35,679 nucleotides of DNA from Gemmatimonadota bacterium (lineage in GTDB: Bacteria > JAAXHH01), in assembly GCA_009838645.1 (NCBI GenBank), contig VXRC01000023.1, forward strand, positions 1-35,679, read 5' to 3'. Every line of letters begins with the position of its first letter. The first letter of the stretch is position 1. A program made the translations under genes and the position numbers. Shown one piece after another: positions 1 to 8,424 of this stretch. A model generated the notes under the pieces. That model made no database searches. It saw nothing but the letters and a program-made list of their open reading frames with translations, and was not told where the DNA came from.

Positions 1-971
1 TGCCCACCCACCCCACGCTGGACGACATTTTAAAGGCACGCCGATTCCTCGACCAACACCTGTCTCCGACGCCCATGTACCGGTCCGCGGGGTTCAGCGA
101 AACGCTAGGGTTGGAACTCCACGTAAAATACGAGAATTTCCAACCCATCCGCTCCTTCAAGGTGAGGGGCGGACTGTACACCATGTCCTTGCTCGACCTG
201 GCGCAGTGCGCCAGGGGGGTAACCACGGCGTCCACCGGCAACCATGGCCAGGGCATCGCTTACGGCGGCGGCGTGATGGGGATCCCCGTCAAGGTGGTCG
301 TGCCTCACGGAACGCCCGAGGTGAAGAGCGACGCCATCCGCCGCCTCGGCGCCGAGTTGGTCGTCCACGGCGAGACGATCGCCGACGGGTTCGCACGGTC
401 TCGGGAAATCGCCGAAGAGACCGGCATGGTGTACATCGAAGACGGGGAGGACTTCGGCCTCATGGCGGGCGCGGGCACCATCGGCCTGGAAATCATGGAG
501 GACCTGCCGGACGTGGACACGGTGGTGCTACCCGTGGGCGGCGGAAACCTGATCGCGGGCGTGGGCACGGCCATCAAGGCCACCCATCCGGACGTTCGTC
601 TCATCGGCGTCCAGGCGTCCAACGCGCCTTCGGTCTACCGGTCCTGGCAGGAAGGCCGGACCGTGACCACCGCGACCTGCGACACCTTCGCCGGGGGACT
701 GGCGACGACCTACCCGGGCGGCCTGGCCTTCGATGTCCTTAGAGACCGGGTCGACGAAATGCATCTCGTCTCCGAGGAAGAGATGAAGCGGGCGATCCCC
801 GTCGTCCTCGAACACACGGGGTTCATCGCGGAAGGCGCGGCCGCGGCGGTATTCGCCCTGTGCATGCGCGAGGCGGCGGCGTGGCGGGGCCGGCGCGTCG
901 CCTCGCTGTTCAGCGGCGGCAATTTAGGGATGGACGGCGTGCGCGAGATGGTCCAAAACCTGAAAGAATAG
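1..971 (+). CDS. Threonine/serine dehydratase-like PLP enzyme (5' partial)
   Basis: Fold-type II PLP enzyme that probably deaminates threonine or serine to a 2-oxo acid. The frame is open from base 3 and the residues before the first ATG (75) read PTLDDILKARRFL, a normal family N-terminus, so the true start lies just upstream of the window. The Schiff-base lysine is in SFKVRGG (codon 159-161), followed by the substrate loop STGNHGQG, the PLP-phosphate glycine loop VGGGNLIAG and the C-terminal SGGN. No C-terminal ACT regulatory domain is present, so it resembles the short catabolic (TdcB/serine racemase-like) type rather than feedback-controlled IlvA. A ThDP enzyme follows 36 bp downstream on the same strand, probably co-transcribed. 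Family is secure; substrate is not. Confidence 0.9.
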   Translation, partial: PTHPTLDDILKARRFLDQHLSPTPMYRSAGFSETLGLELHVKYENFQPIRSFKVRGGLYTMSLLDLAQCARGVTTASTGNHGQGIAYGGGVMGIPVKVVVPHGTPEVKSDAIRRLGAELVVHGETIADGFARSREIAEETGMVYIEDGEDFGLMAGAGTIGLEIMEDLPDVDTVVLPVGGGNLIAGVGTAIKATHPDVRLIGVQASNAPSVYRSWQEGRTVTTATCDTFAGGLATTYPGGLAFDVLRDRVDEMHLVSEEEMKRAIPVVLEHTGFIAEGAAAAVFALCMREAAAWRGRRVASLFSGGNLGMDGVREMVQNLKE

Positions 972-1007
972 CATCCAGCTGGCCGATGTAAGGGGAGTAA
1001 TGAAGCT

Positions 1008-2642
1008 ATGAACGTTGCGCAGGCCGTTGCCCACGTATTGAAGAAGGAAGGCGTCGAATACCTCTTCGCGTACCCGGTCAATCCACTGATCGAAAGCGCC
1101 GCGGAACTGGACATCCGCACGGTGATCGTCCGCCAGGAACGGATCGGCCTCCACATGGCCGATGCGATGAGCCGGTTGACTTCCGGCCGCAATATCGGCG
1201 TGTTCTGCATGCAGAGCGGGCCGGGCACGGAGAACGCCTACGGCGGCGTGGCGCAGGCCTTCGGGGAATCCGTGCCCATCGTGGTGCTCCCCATGGGGTA
1301 CCGGAGGAAGGTCGCACAGTTGTCACCGAATTTCCACGCCTATCTCAACTTCCAGCACATCACCAAGTCCTGCGAATACCTGGTGCTCCCCGAGACCGTA
1401 TCGGAGGTCATGAGGCGGGCCTTCACCCAGGTAAGGAACGGGCGGCCCGGCCCGGCGCTGGTGGAGTTCCCGACCGACCTGCTCGGTGAAGAGGTGCCCG
1501 GGCCCTTCGACTACCGGCCGACGCCGTCCGTGCGCGTCGGACCCGATCCGGACGCGATGCGCGACGCCGCCGAGGCCCTGGTCGCGGCGGAGCGGCCGGT
1601 CATCTACGCCGGACAGGGGGTGCACTACGCGGAGGCGTGGTCCGAACTGAAACAGCTGGCCGAGCTGCTCGAGGCGCCGGTCACCACCAGCCTGGACGGC
1701 AAGAGCGCCTTCCCCGAAAACCACCCGCTTTCCCTGGGGAACGGGGGCCGGTCGATGCCGGAGCCTGTGCACGTCTTCGTACAGAACGCCGACGTGATCT
1801 TCGGCATCGGGTGCAGCTTCACCCGGACGAATTTCGGCCTGACCATGCCGGAGGGAAAGACCTACATCCACGCCACGCTGGATCCCGGCGACATCAACAA
1901 GGACGTGGCGTGCCACTATCCGATCGTGGGCGATGCCGCGCTCACCCTCCGGGCCCTCATCGACGAGGTTTCGGACCGGTTGAAAAACAAGCCGCGGGGC
2001 CGGTACGAAGGGATCGTGACCGAAATTCAGGCGATAAGACAGCGCTGGATAAACGCCTGGATGCCGAAACTAAAGGATGCCTCCACGCCTTTCTCCCCTT
2101 ACCGGGTCATCAGCGACATGATCGACACCGTCGACATCGACCGGACCATCATCACCCACGACGCGGGCAGTCCACGGGACCAGTTGACCCCCTTCTGGCC
2201 CTCGACCACGCCCCTGAGCTACATCGGCTGGGGCAAGACCACCCAACTCGGCTACGGACTCGGGCTGGCCATGGGCGCGAAGCTGGTCCACCCGGACCGG
2301 CTCTGCATCAACGTGTGGGGCGACGCGGCCATCGGGTTCACGGGCATGGATTTCGAGACGGCCGTGCGCGAGCGCATCCCCATCCTCTCCGTGCTGTTCA
2401 ACAACCACTCCATGGCCATCGAGATTCCCGTCATGCCTACGTCGCAGGCGAAGTACGGGGCGACCGATATTTCGGGGAACTATGCCCTGATGGCGGAGGC
2501 CTTCGGCGGCTACGGGGAGCGGGTCGAGTCTCCCGACGAGATCATCCCGGCGCTGAAGCGGGGGATCAGAAAGACGGAGGAAGGCGTGCCGGCGCTGCTG
2601 GAGTTCATGACCAGCAAGGAAATCGACTTCTCGTTCTTCTAA
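1008..2642 (+). CDS. Thiamine-diphosphate enzyme, acetolactate synthase-like
   Basis: A 544-residue member of the ThDP-dependent decarboxylase/acetolactate synthase superfamily, with PYR, central and PP domains in the usual order. The cofactor-activating glutamate is E44 (VRQERIG). The Mg-ThDP motif is G438-D-A-A to N465-N466; families usually have GDG, here the third position is Ala, while D439 and N466 (metal ligands) are kept. An AGGGGAG ribosome site lies 10 bp before the ATG. The preceding dehydratase would make a 2-oxo acid (2-oxobutyrate or pyruvate) that an enzyme of this class could use; that link is inference from adjacency. No small regulatory subunit gene is next to it, which argues against a standard IlvB. 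It could equally be an oxalyl-CoA, sulfopyruvate or benzoylformate-type decarboxylase. Confidence 0.88.
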   Translation: MNVAQAVAHVLKKEGVEYLFAYPVNPLIESAAELDIRTVIVRQERIGLHMADAMSRLTSGRNIGVFCMQSGPGTENAYGGVAQAFGESVPIVVLPMGYRRKVAQLSPNFHAYLNFQHITKSCEYLVLPETVSEVMRRAFTQVRNGRPGPALVEFPTDLLGEEVPGPFDYRPTPSVRVGPDPDAMRDAAEALVAAERPVIYAGQGVHYAEAWSELKQLAELLEAPVTTSLDGKSAFPENHPLSLGNGGRSMPEPVHVFVQNADVIFGIGCSFTRTNFGLTMPEGKTYIHATLDPGDINKDVACHYPIVGDAALTLRALIDEVSDRLKNKPRGRYEGIVTEIQAIRQRWINAWMPKLKDASTPFSPYRVISDMIDTVDIDRTIITHDAGSPRDQLTPFWPSTTPLSYIGWGKTTQLGYGLGLAMGAKLVHPDRLCINVWGDAAIGFTGMDFETAVRERIPILSVLFNNHSMAIEIPVMPTSQAKYGATDISGNYALMAEAFGGYGERVESPDEIIPALKRGIRKTEEGVPALLEFMTSKEIDFSFF

Positions 2643-2662
2643 GGGTTGGCGACGCCGTGTCT

Positions 2663-2686
2663 GGGCGCGCCGCGCACCGCGCGCCC
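2663..2686. terminator. GC hairpin between convergent genes
   Basis: Perfect 8-bp stem GGGCGCGC / GCGCGCCC with an 8-nt loop, sitting in the 51-bp gap between two convergent stop codons (2642 and 2694). There is no T-run on either side, so it is at best a hairpin barrier or 3'-end stabiliser rather than a classic intrinsic terminator. Confidence 0.45.
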
Positions 2687-2693
2687 GCGCGTC

Positions 2694-3803
2694 CTACCGG
2701 TCGAAACGATCCGCCAGGAACGGGGCCATGGCTGCGGGTACCGCGCCGTGCTCCAGGTGGTCCGCGATGAGCCGGCCGGTTATCGGGGCGAGGAGAATGC
2801 CGTTGCGGAAGTGGCCCGTGGCGAGGACGAGGCGTTCCAGGCCCGCCGGGCCGAGTATGGGTTTGCCGTCCCTGGACATGGGACGCAGCCCGGCCCAGGT
2901 TTCCACGACCGGCGCTTCCGCCAGTCCGGGCGCCATGCGCAGCCCCTCCCTGATCACACCGGATACGCCGCCCGCGGTCACGCTGGCGTCGAACCCGGTC
3001 TTCTCCACCGTGGCGCCCATCAGCACGCGTCCATCCCTGCGGGGTACGAGGTACAGTTCCAGGCCGTAGACGACGCGGCCCAGGGGCGGGACGCCGCGCC
3101 CGTCGACGCAGACCATCTGGCCCCGCACGGGGTGGACCGGCGGCGGCGATCCCGGGATCCACTTCAGCAGGCCGGACCAGGCGCCGGCCGCGACAACCAC
3201 GCGTTCCGCTCCGATGCGTTCGCCGGGGACGACGACGCCGGCTGCCCGGTTCCTCCGTACGATCAGGTCGACGACCGGGTCCCCGATGCGGAATACCCCT
3301 CCTCGGGCCCGGACGGCGGCAACCAGGGCCTGGACCAGCCGCCGGTTCTCCACCTGGTGCATCCTTTCGAAGAGCAGGCCGCACCGTGTTTCAGGCGACA
3401 GCATGGGCTCGAACGCACGTACCTCCTCGCCGGTGAGTTGCTCGACCGGAAGGCCCAGGTCCTGCTGGTGGCGATACCGCTGATCCAGTTCTTCGGTTTC
3501 TGCGTCGTCGAAGGCGACCTGCAGGCCTGCTTCGGTCCGGTACTCGATGTCGATGCCGGTTTCCTCAAACAGCGCGGCGGACCAATCGGCGTACTGGTCC
3601 AGGCCCGACAGGCACAGGTCAAGATAAGCCCGGTTTACGGGACGGGCGCCCTGCGGCGCAAGCACACCGGCGGCAGCCCAGGAAGCTTCCTTGCCCGGAT
3701 TGCCCGGATCCACGAGGGTAACGCGTGTTCCGCGGCACAGCAGTTCGTAGGCGATGGACAAGCCGATGACGCCTGCGCCTACAATGACAACGTCCGTTTT
3801 CAT
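2694..3803 (-). CDS. thiO: Glycine oxidase ThiO-like FAD amine oxidase
   Basis: FAD-dependent D-amino-acid-oxidase-fold enzyme. ThiO oxidises glycine to iminoacetate (dehydroglycine) for the thiazole half of thiamine. The Rossmann motif is GAGVIG at residues 9-14; ASWAAAGVL follows, then the substrate/FAD segments GRVLMGATVEKTGFD, WAGLRPMSRDGKPILGP and ATGHFRNGILLAPITG, which are characteristic of ThiO. The ATG at 3803 is chosen because the FAD motif begins right after it; an in-frame TTG at 3830 would add nine unlikely residues. No obvious ribosome site is seen. No thiS/thiG is nearby and no TPP riboswitch core was found upstream, so the thiamine role rests on sequence type alone. A generic glycine/sarcosine-oxidase-like enzyme is the alternative. 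Confidence 0.85.
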   Translation of the reverse strand: MKTDVVIVGAGVIGLSIAYELLCRGTRVTLVDPGNPGKEASWAAAGVLAPQGARPVNRAYLDLCLSGLDQYADWSAALFEETGIDIEYRTEAGLQVAFDDAETEELDQRYRHQQDLGLPVEQLTGEEVRAFEPMLSPETRCGLLFERMHQVENRRLVQALVAAVRARGGVFRIGDPVVDLIVRRNRAAGVVVPGERIGAERVVVAAGAWSGLLKWIPGSPPPVHPVRGQMVCVDGRGVPPLGRVVYGLELYLVPRRDGRVLMGATVEKTGFDASVTAGGVSGVIREGLRMAPGLAEAPVVETWAGLRPMSRDGKPILGPAGLERLVLATGHFRNGILLAPITGRLIADHLEHGAVPAAMAPFLADRFDR

Positions 3804-3836
3804 AGTGTAGGGGCCCGGCAGGTGTCCCAAATCAAA

Positions 3837-3866
3837 ATCTTATGTTGATTTTTATTGCCATCAACA
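3837..3866 (-). promoter_or_regulatory. Candidate thiO promoter with inverted repeat
   Basis: On the minus strand, TTGATG (3864-3859) and TAAGAT (3842-3837) are separated by 16 bp, each matching sigma-70 consensus at four of six positions, in an AT-rich patch. A perfect 7-bp inverted repeat TGTTGAT-N10-ATCAACA (3843-3866) covers the -35 and spacer, where a repressor could bind. Seen by eye only. Confidence 0.35.
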
Positions 3867-3967
3867 TTGACAATATATTAAAACCCGTTTAAGGACTATA
3901 TGGCCCGACGAGGTATCGCATCGCGTAGTCAGCAGGGCCGGGCCAGGCTCACACGAAGGATTGGCCG

Positions 3968-4020
3968 GGCTCCACGCACCGCTGGCGCCGCGCGCCGCTG
4001 GCTCCACGCGCCGCTGGCGC
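3968..4020. repeat. GC-rich 21-bp direct repeat
   Basis: Two 21-bp copies (3968-3988 and 4000-4020) differing at one base, each containing GGCTCCACGC and CCGCTGGCGC, with a partial third CGCGCCGCTGG between them. They lie just past the stop codon of the Gfo/Idh gene (4030). No gene is seen in 3867-4029. Confidence 0.7.
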
Positions 4021-4029
4021 AACCAGGCG

Positions 4030-5103
4030 CTATCCTATCTCACCCGGAGCCACAGCACGATGTTCCACCATGGATCGGTAACCGGCGTTGACCAGCTGAA
4101 GCGTCTTGAGGTTGTCTCGCCCGTTGGTCTCGGGAAGACGGTCCTGTTCGATGGAAGCCATCAGTTCGCCCATCGGTCCGATGAAGGAGTCGGGTATCCA
4201 CCGTTCTTCGAAGCGGTGATTGATGGTATTGCTGGCATCGATCTTCCGGCTGGACCAGGCTAACGTGTCGGGCCGGCCGTGAGGATAGTCGTAGAGCAGG
4301 CCGAACGTCCCCGCGGCGTATCCTTCCGTCCCGTCAATGCGCAACGTCGCGAAGTTTTCCTCCGTCCAGTTGTTGTGGTTGACGGACACCAGGGCGCTGA
4401 AGGTGTCCGAGTACTCGAACACCGTAATCGACCGTGTTTCGCCGGTCGCAACATGCCCGGGATAGGAAGCGCCGGTCGACCAGACGCGCTCGGGGTCTCC
4501 GAACAGCGAACGCATGCTGTCGAAGTAATGAATACTGTGGAACATCAGGTCGAGCCCCCCGGCCTCGAGGACCCAGGGCCAGGCCCGCCATTCGGTCAGG
4601 ATGCTCACGTCGATCACGGCCGAAGCGGGTTCGCCCAGCAACCCGCGGTTCAGCAGCGTCCTGGAAGCCCTTACCGCCTGGTCCCACCGCATCTGCTGGT
4701 TCACGGCCAGCTTCACCCCGCGATCCTCCGCGATCTCGACGATCTCAACGGCTTCGGCGTATACGTTTGAAAGCGGTTTCTGGCAGAGCAGATGCTTGCC
4801 GGCCGCCGTCGCCTTCAGGACGAGTTCCTTCTGGTGCCAGGGCGGAACGGCGATGTCCACGATGTCCACGGCGGGGTCGGCGAGCAGTGAATCCACGTCA
4901 GGAAATACCCTGGGCACCTCGAAATCCCGGGCGGTCCGGTTCGCCTTGTCGACGTCCTTGTCCGTCAAGCCGACCACGTTGAACCCCGCCTTGCGGTAAG
5001 CGGGAAGGTGTGCGGCGTTAACGATCCCGCCCGCCCCGATAATGCCGATTCCATAGTCCGTTTTCGTGCCCAGTACGGGGCGGTATTCCAGATCCAGGTT
5101 CAT
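4030..5103 (-). CDS. Gfo/Idh/MocA family oxidoreductase
   Basis: NAD(P)-dependent sugar or cyclitol dehydrogenase of 357 residues. The N-terminal Rossmann fold shows IGAGGI (22-27) followed by NAAHLPAYRKAGF. The catalytic lysine lies in LCQKPLSN (K109), where most members have EKP. The C-terminal alpha/beta domain has the family HSIHYFDSMRSLFG segment. An AAGGAGG ribosome site (5118-5112) precedes the ATG by eight bases, so the start is secure. Such enzymes oxidise or reduce sugars, inositols or their derivatives; the substrate cannot be read from sequence. It stands alone, with the thiO promoter region downstream and a divergent protease gene upstream. Confidence 0.9.
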   Translation of the reverse strand: MNLDLEYRPVLGTKTDYGIGIIGAGGIVNAAHLPAYRKAGFNVVGLTDKDVDKANRTARDFEVPRVFPDVDSLLADPAVDIVDIAVPPWHQKELVLKATAAGKHLLCQKPLSNVYAEAVEIVEIAEDRGVKLAVNQQMRWDQAVRASRTLLNRGLLGEPASAVIDVSILTEWRAWPWVLEAGGLDLMFHSIHYFDSMRSLFGDPERVWSTGASYPGHVATGETRSITVFEYSDTFSALVSVNHNNWTEENFATLRIDGTEGYAAGTFGLLYDYPHGRPDTLAWSSRKIDASNTINHRFEERWIPDSFIGPMGELMASIEQDRLPETNGRDNLKTLQLVNAGYRSMVEHRAVAPGEIG

Positions 5104-5314
5104 CTCGCGTACCTCCTTGCCTGAGGTTCATTGGAAACGCAGTCATTATATCGCCGCGCGGACAGGCCCGACAGAAAAAACGACTAGAATCATCTGGCCC
5201 TGAAGCGCCTGCCAGTATATCATGCACAACCACGGTTTCCCGAATCATCACGGATCCGGAACACATAACAATGCCAGAACATCACGAAGCCCTTTCACCA
5301 CCGCAGGTCTTTTC

Positions 5315-7717
5315 ATGAGCCTGGACAGGCACTTCACAACGGGCGTCCTGCGTCGCAAGCCGTACCTGGCCGCGACCGCGGTCCTGACGGCAGCGGCGGC
5401 GGCGATGACGCAGATGCCCCTCGTGGATGACCTCGGGTTCGAGTTCGCCTTCATCACCGCCGCCATTGCCACCTTCGCCACGGGCGTGATGACCGTCCAT
5501 CTCGTGAATGGCTGGCGAAGGGACGGCCCGCAAGCAGACGGCCCGCGCAACGCCCGCCATTCAGCGCTGCTCGCCCTGCTCTTCGGGCTTTCCCTCTCGA
5601 CGCTCCTGCTGCCGATGGCCGTGATGTTCGTCAAGAGCTGGATCAGCGGTTTCTGCAACGTGCCCGAAGGGCTCGCCTTCTTCGTGCTGCTTCCCGGCAT
5701 CAGCGTCCTGTGGTCCACCTCCGTCGCGCTGCTCTGTGCGCTGGCAACGGAGCGAAGACGGCACGCCACGCTCCTTTTTCTCGGCGTCATGTTCCTTTCC
5801 ATCGGAATCAGTGTCTTTCGCCTGGCCACCCAGCCGCCTGTTTTCGCCTACAACCCCATCATCGGGTATTTTCCAGGGCCGATCTACGACGAAGTGGTGG
5901 TGATTACCTCGACGCTGCTAACGGCGCGGACGATCGTGCTCGTCAGCGTCCTGGCGATGGTCGCCGGCCTGTGCGCCTGTTTCGATCCATCGGCCCGGAA
6001 GATCCGTCCTTCGCTGTTATTTAAGTTCCGAGGCGGAGGCCCGGCCGGCGGGATATCTCGCGGAGGCCAGGACGGCGGGAGCGCCACGACGGGCATGGCA
6101 ATGCGGGTGCTGTTCCTGGTTTCGGTGGCCGTGCTGGCGGCGGCCTACGTCTACCGGGCGCCCCTGGGCATCGTGATCGACCGGGCGCATATCCAGCAAA
6201 CCCTGGGGGGCCATCGTCAGACGGTCCACTTCGACATCTATTACGATTGGAACACCATTTCGGCCTGGAACATCGATCTCATCGCCCGGGATCACGAATA
6301 TCAGCTCGCCCGGGTCATAGACTACCTGGAGGTGCCGCCTCCATCGACGCGCATCGCCTCGTATATCTACGCGTCCGCGGACCAGAAGAAAAGGCTCATG
6401 GGCGCCCGGCACACGTCCATCGAACGACCGGGATCCGATGAAATGCATCTCAACAACGCGTCGTTTCCCCATCCCGTGCTCAAACATGAGCTGGTGCATG
6501 TCGTGTCCGCCGCTTTCGGGAACGCGCTGTATGGCGGCAGCTACTGGATAGGGTTCCACGAAGGCCTGGCCGAGGCGGTGGACTGGCAGGACGCCCCCAT
6601 GAACCCGCACGAGTGGAGCCGCGCCATGCGTGAACTCGGCTATGCGCCGCCCATGGAGAACCTGCTGAGCATGACGGGCTTCTGGACGGCCGCGTCCTCG
6701 CGCAGTTACACGCTCTGCGGGTCCTTCGTTCGCTTCCTGATCGAACGCTATGGCCTCCCTGCATTCAAGAAGGCCTTTCCGGAAGGCGCCGTGGAGGAAG
6801 CTTACGGCCGGACCACGGTGGAACTGATCGCCGAATGGGAGGCGTTCGTGGACGGCATTCAATTGCGGGAAGACCAGCTCCGCATCGCCCGACAGCGGTT
6901 TATCCGTCCCTCTATTTTCAGACTGCACTGTCCCCACGAGGTGGCGGCGCTGAACGACCGGGCCTGGCAGGCCTACAATGCGCGCCGGTATAGAGCCGCC
7001 GTGCGCGATTTCGACCGCGTGCTCGAACTGGAGCCGGAGAACCCATCGGCCCTGAGGGGTTTGCTGTGGGGGACCTACAGGCTGGCGGACTACGACCGGA
7101 CCGAGTCGGTCGCCCTGCTGATCGAGCGGCCGGACCAGACCGTCGGGCTGCTGGCGGACGCCCAGTTGGTCCGCGGAGATACGGCCTGGAAGACGGGAAG
7201 GATCGACGATGCCAGGCGCAGCTACGAAGAAGTCGTGAACCTGCAAGCGTCGGCAGACATGTCGCGCGCCGCGTCCATCCGGATGGACGTGCTCGACAGG
7301 GAGCCGATCCGGGATACGATCATGACCTACCTGACCGCCGTGACCGGCCATTGGCGCCTGGTCCTGTCCGTCCGGGACACGGGCGATCTGGCGCCTGACT
7401 ACGGTGCGAGCTACTATCTGCTGGGTCGCTGGCTGTTCCGCTCCGGATCTTATGAACAGGCGCTTAAGTATCTGTCGAAAGCGTATGCACTCGGACTCCC
7501 GGGCGAGGTCGTGCGACAGGAAAGTCTGCGTCTGGAAGCCATGGCACACTTCTATCTGAAGCGGTATGAACAGGCGGCCGAGACTTTTGGTCGCCTGGCG
7601 ACGGTGGCCGGCTCGGGCGGCGCGGCCAGGACGGCGGAAGCCTGGATAGACCGTTGCCGGTGGTATCAGCAGAACGGATCGGACGGTCCCACCAGCCAGG
7701 CAAGCCGGGTAAGGTAG
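5315..7717 (+). CDS. Multi-span membrane gluzincin-type metallopeptidase with TPRs
   Basis: About 800 residues from the ATG at 5315. The N-terminal third has around seven hydrophobic segments (near residues 17-35, 41-64, 81-106, 119-142, 149-166, 200-223 and 261-281). A domain follows with zinc motif HELVH (H391, E392, H395) and a second motif HEGLAEAVDW whose E416 fits the third gluzincin ligand. The C-terminal 250 residues look like TPRs (ALNDRAWQAYNARRYRAAV; later YEQALKYLSKAYALG). The last membrane span directly precedes the peptidase, so the catalytic part probably faces the periplasm (inference). An upstream ATG at 5222 would add 31 His/Asn-rich residues with no ribosome site; 5315 has only a weak AGG, so the start is uncertain. 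Substrate unknown. Confidence 0.82.
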   Translation: MSLDRHFTTGVLRRKPYLAATAVLTAAAAAMTQMPLVDDLGFEFAFITAAIATFATGVMTVHLVNGWRRDGPQADGPRNARHSALLALLFGLSLSTLLLPMAVMFVKSWISGFCNVPEGLAFFVLLPGISVLWSTSVALLCALATERRRHATLLFLGVMFLSIGISVFRLATQPPVFAYNPIIGYFPGPIYDEVVVITSTLLTARTIVLVSVLAMVAGLCACFDPSARKIRPSLLFKFRGGGPAGGISRGGQDGGSATTGMAMRVLFLVSVAVLAAAYVYRAPLGIVIDRAHIQQTLGGHRQTVHFDIYYDWNTISAWNIDLIARDHEYQLARVIDYLEVPPPSTRIASYIYASADQKKRLMGARHTSIERPGSDEMHLNNASFPHPVLKHELVHVVSAAFGNALYGGSYWIGFHEGLAEAVDWQDAPMNPHEWSRAMRELGYAPPMENLLSMTGFWTAASSRSYTLCGSFVRFLIERYGLPAFKKAFPEGAVEEAYGRTTVELIAEWEAFVDGIQLREDQLRIARQRFIRPSIFRLHCPHEVAALNDRAWQAYNARRYRAAVRDFDRVLELEPENPSALRGLLWGTYRLADYDRTESVALLIERPDQTVGLLADAQLVRGDTAWKTGRIDDARRSYEEVVNLQASADMSRAASIRMDVLDREPIRDTIMTYLTAVTGHWRLVLSVRDTGDLAPDYGASYYLLGRWLFRSGSYEQALKYLSKAYALGLPGEVVRQESLRLEAMAHFYLKRYEQAAETFGRLATVAGSGGAARTAEAWIDRCRWYQQNGSDGPTSQASRVR

Positions 7718-7839
7718 GGCGCGGGCCGCCACCGGGCGCGTGGAGCAAGGCAGGTCCCCCGGCGTCGATGAATATCACTTACCTGCCAATGGCGGCTATC
7801 GGGTCCCGGGCGGCGGTTGTCGTGCTACAGCATCGATGA

Positions 7840-8364
7840 CTACCACCCCGATATGGACTGGTTCAGGATCTCGTCGGCCATTTTCTCGATGGCGGTCGTG
7901 AGTGCCGGCTCGCGATCGGAATCCGTACCGGTATCGATCGCGTAGTCACCGAAGGTACGCAACTGCCTTTCCTCCCAGATCACTTCCTTTTTGTCCACGG
8001 ATTCAAAACGGACGTCCACGACGATCCACAGGCGGACTTCCCGGGCCAGCGTTCCCTCGGAGAACGCCACGGACTCCTCTTGCAAATCGGTGATCACGCC
8101 GATGATCGCCGCGTCCGCCTGCCGCAGATCCACGATCCTGAATTCACCGTTGGTGAGAAACCGTTCGATCACCTCGTCCGTCAGCGTCTCCTGAATGCCG
8201 GTCTCCACGGTGGTGTTGTCAAACAGTGGTATGACGATGTTTCGAATGTCTCCGGCGCGCGATCCCTGCGAAGTGGAGTAGTAGCACGCCGTAACCACCA
8301 TGCAGGCGGAAAGCAACGGGATCAGGAAGACGGCGGGGCTTAGGCTGGGTTTCGGAATCATCAT
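7840..8364 (-). CDS. LptE-like outer-membrane lipoprotein
   Basis: A 174-residue predicted lipoprotein. The ATG at 8364 is chosen because GGAG lies six bases upstream and a signal peptide follows directly: hydrophobic AVFLIPLLSACMVV and lipobox VTAC (Cys27). An upstream ATG at 8424, abutting the previous stop, would bury the signal behind 20 residues. After the Cys come NIVIPLFDNTTVETGIQETLTDEVIERF and a repeated beta pattern, the arrangement seen in LptE/LPS-assembly lipoproteins of non-proteobacterial Gram-negatives, which partner LptD in LPS export. It is the last gene of a minus-strand run with anmK and a SpoIID-domain protein. LptE assignment is by resemblance; a generic lipoprotein is possible. 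Confidence 0.75.
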   Translation of the reverse strand: MMIPKPSLSPAVFLIPLLSACMVVTACYYSTSQGSRAGDIRNIVIPLFDNTTVETGIQETLTDEVIERFLTNGEFRIVDLRQADAAIIGVITDLQEESVAFSEGTLAREVRLWIVVDVRFESVDKKEVIWEERQLRTFGDYAIDTGTDSDREPALTTAIEKMADEILNQSISGW

Positions 8365-8424
8365 GTCCTTCTCCACGCGTTCACCGCGTGTTCGGTGGTT
8401 CGCGCGGCGCATTGGTACGCACAT

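Noticed and set aside
3804-4029. TPP riboswitch before thiO
   Set aside because: No CTGAGA-type core or matching arms found in the leader.
3900-4091. 63-codon plus-strand ORF after the thiO promoter
   Set aside because: Its Arg/Ala-rich translation is just the GC-rich repeat read through, and it runs into the end of the Gfo/Idh gene.
6017-7732. 571-codon antisense frame opposite the metallopeptidase
   Set aside because: Shadow of a gene with clear HELVH and TPR content; no recognisable protein features.
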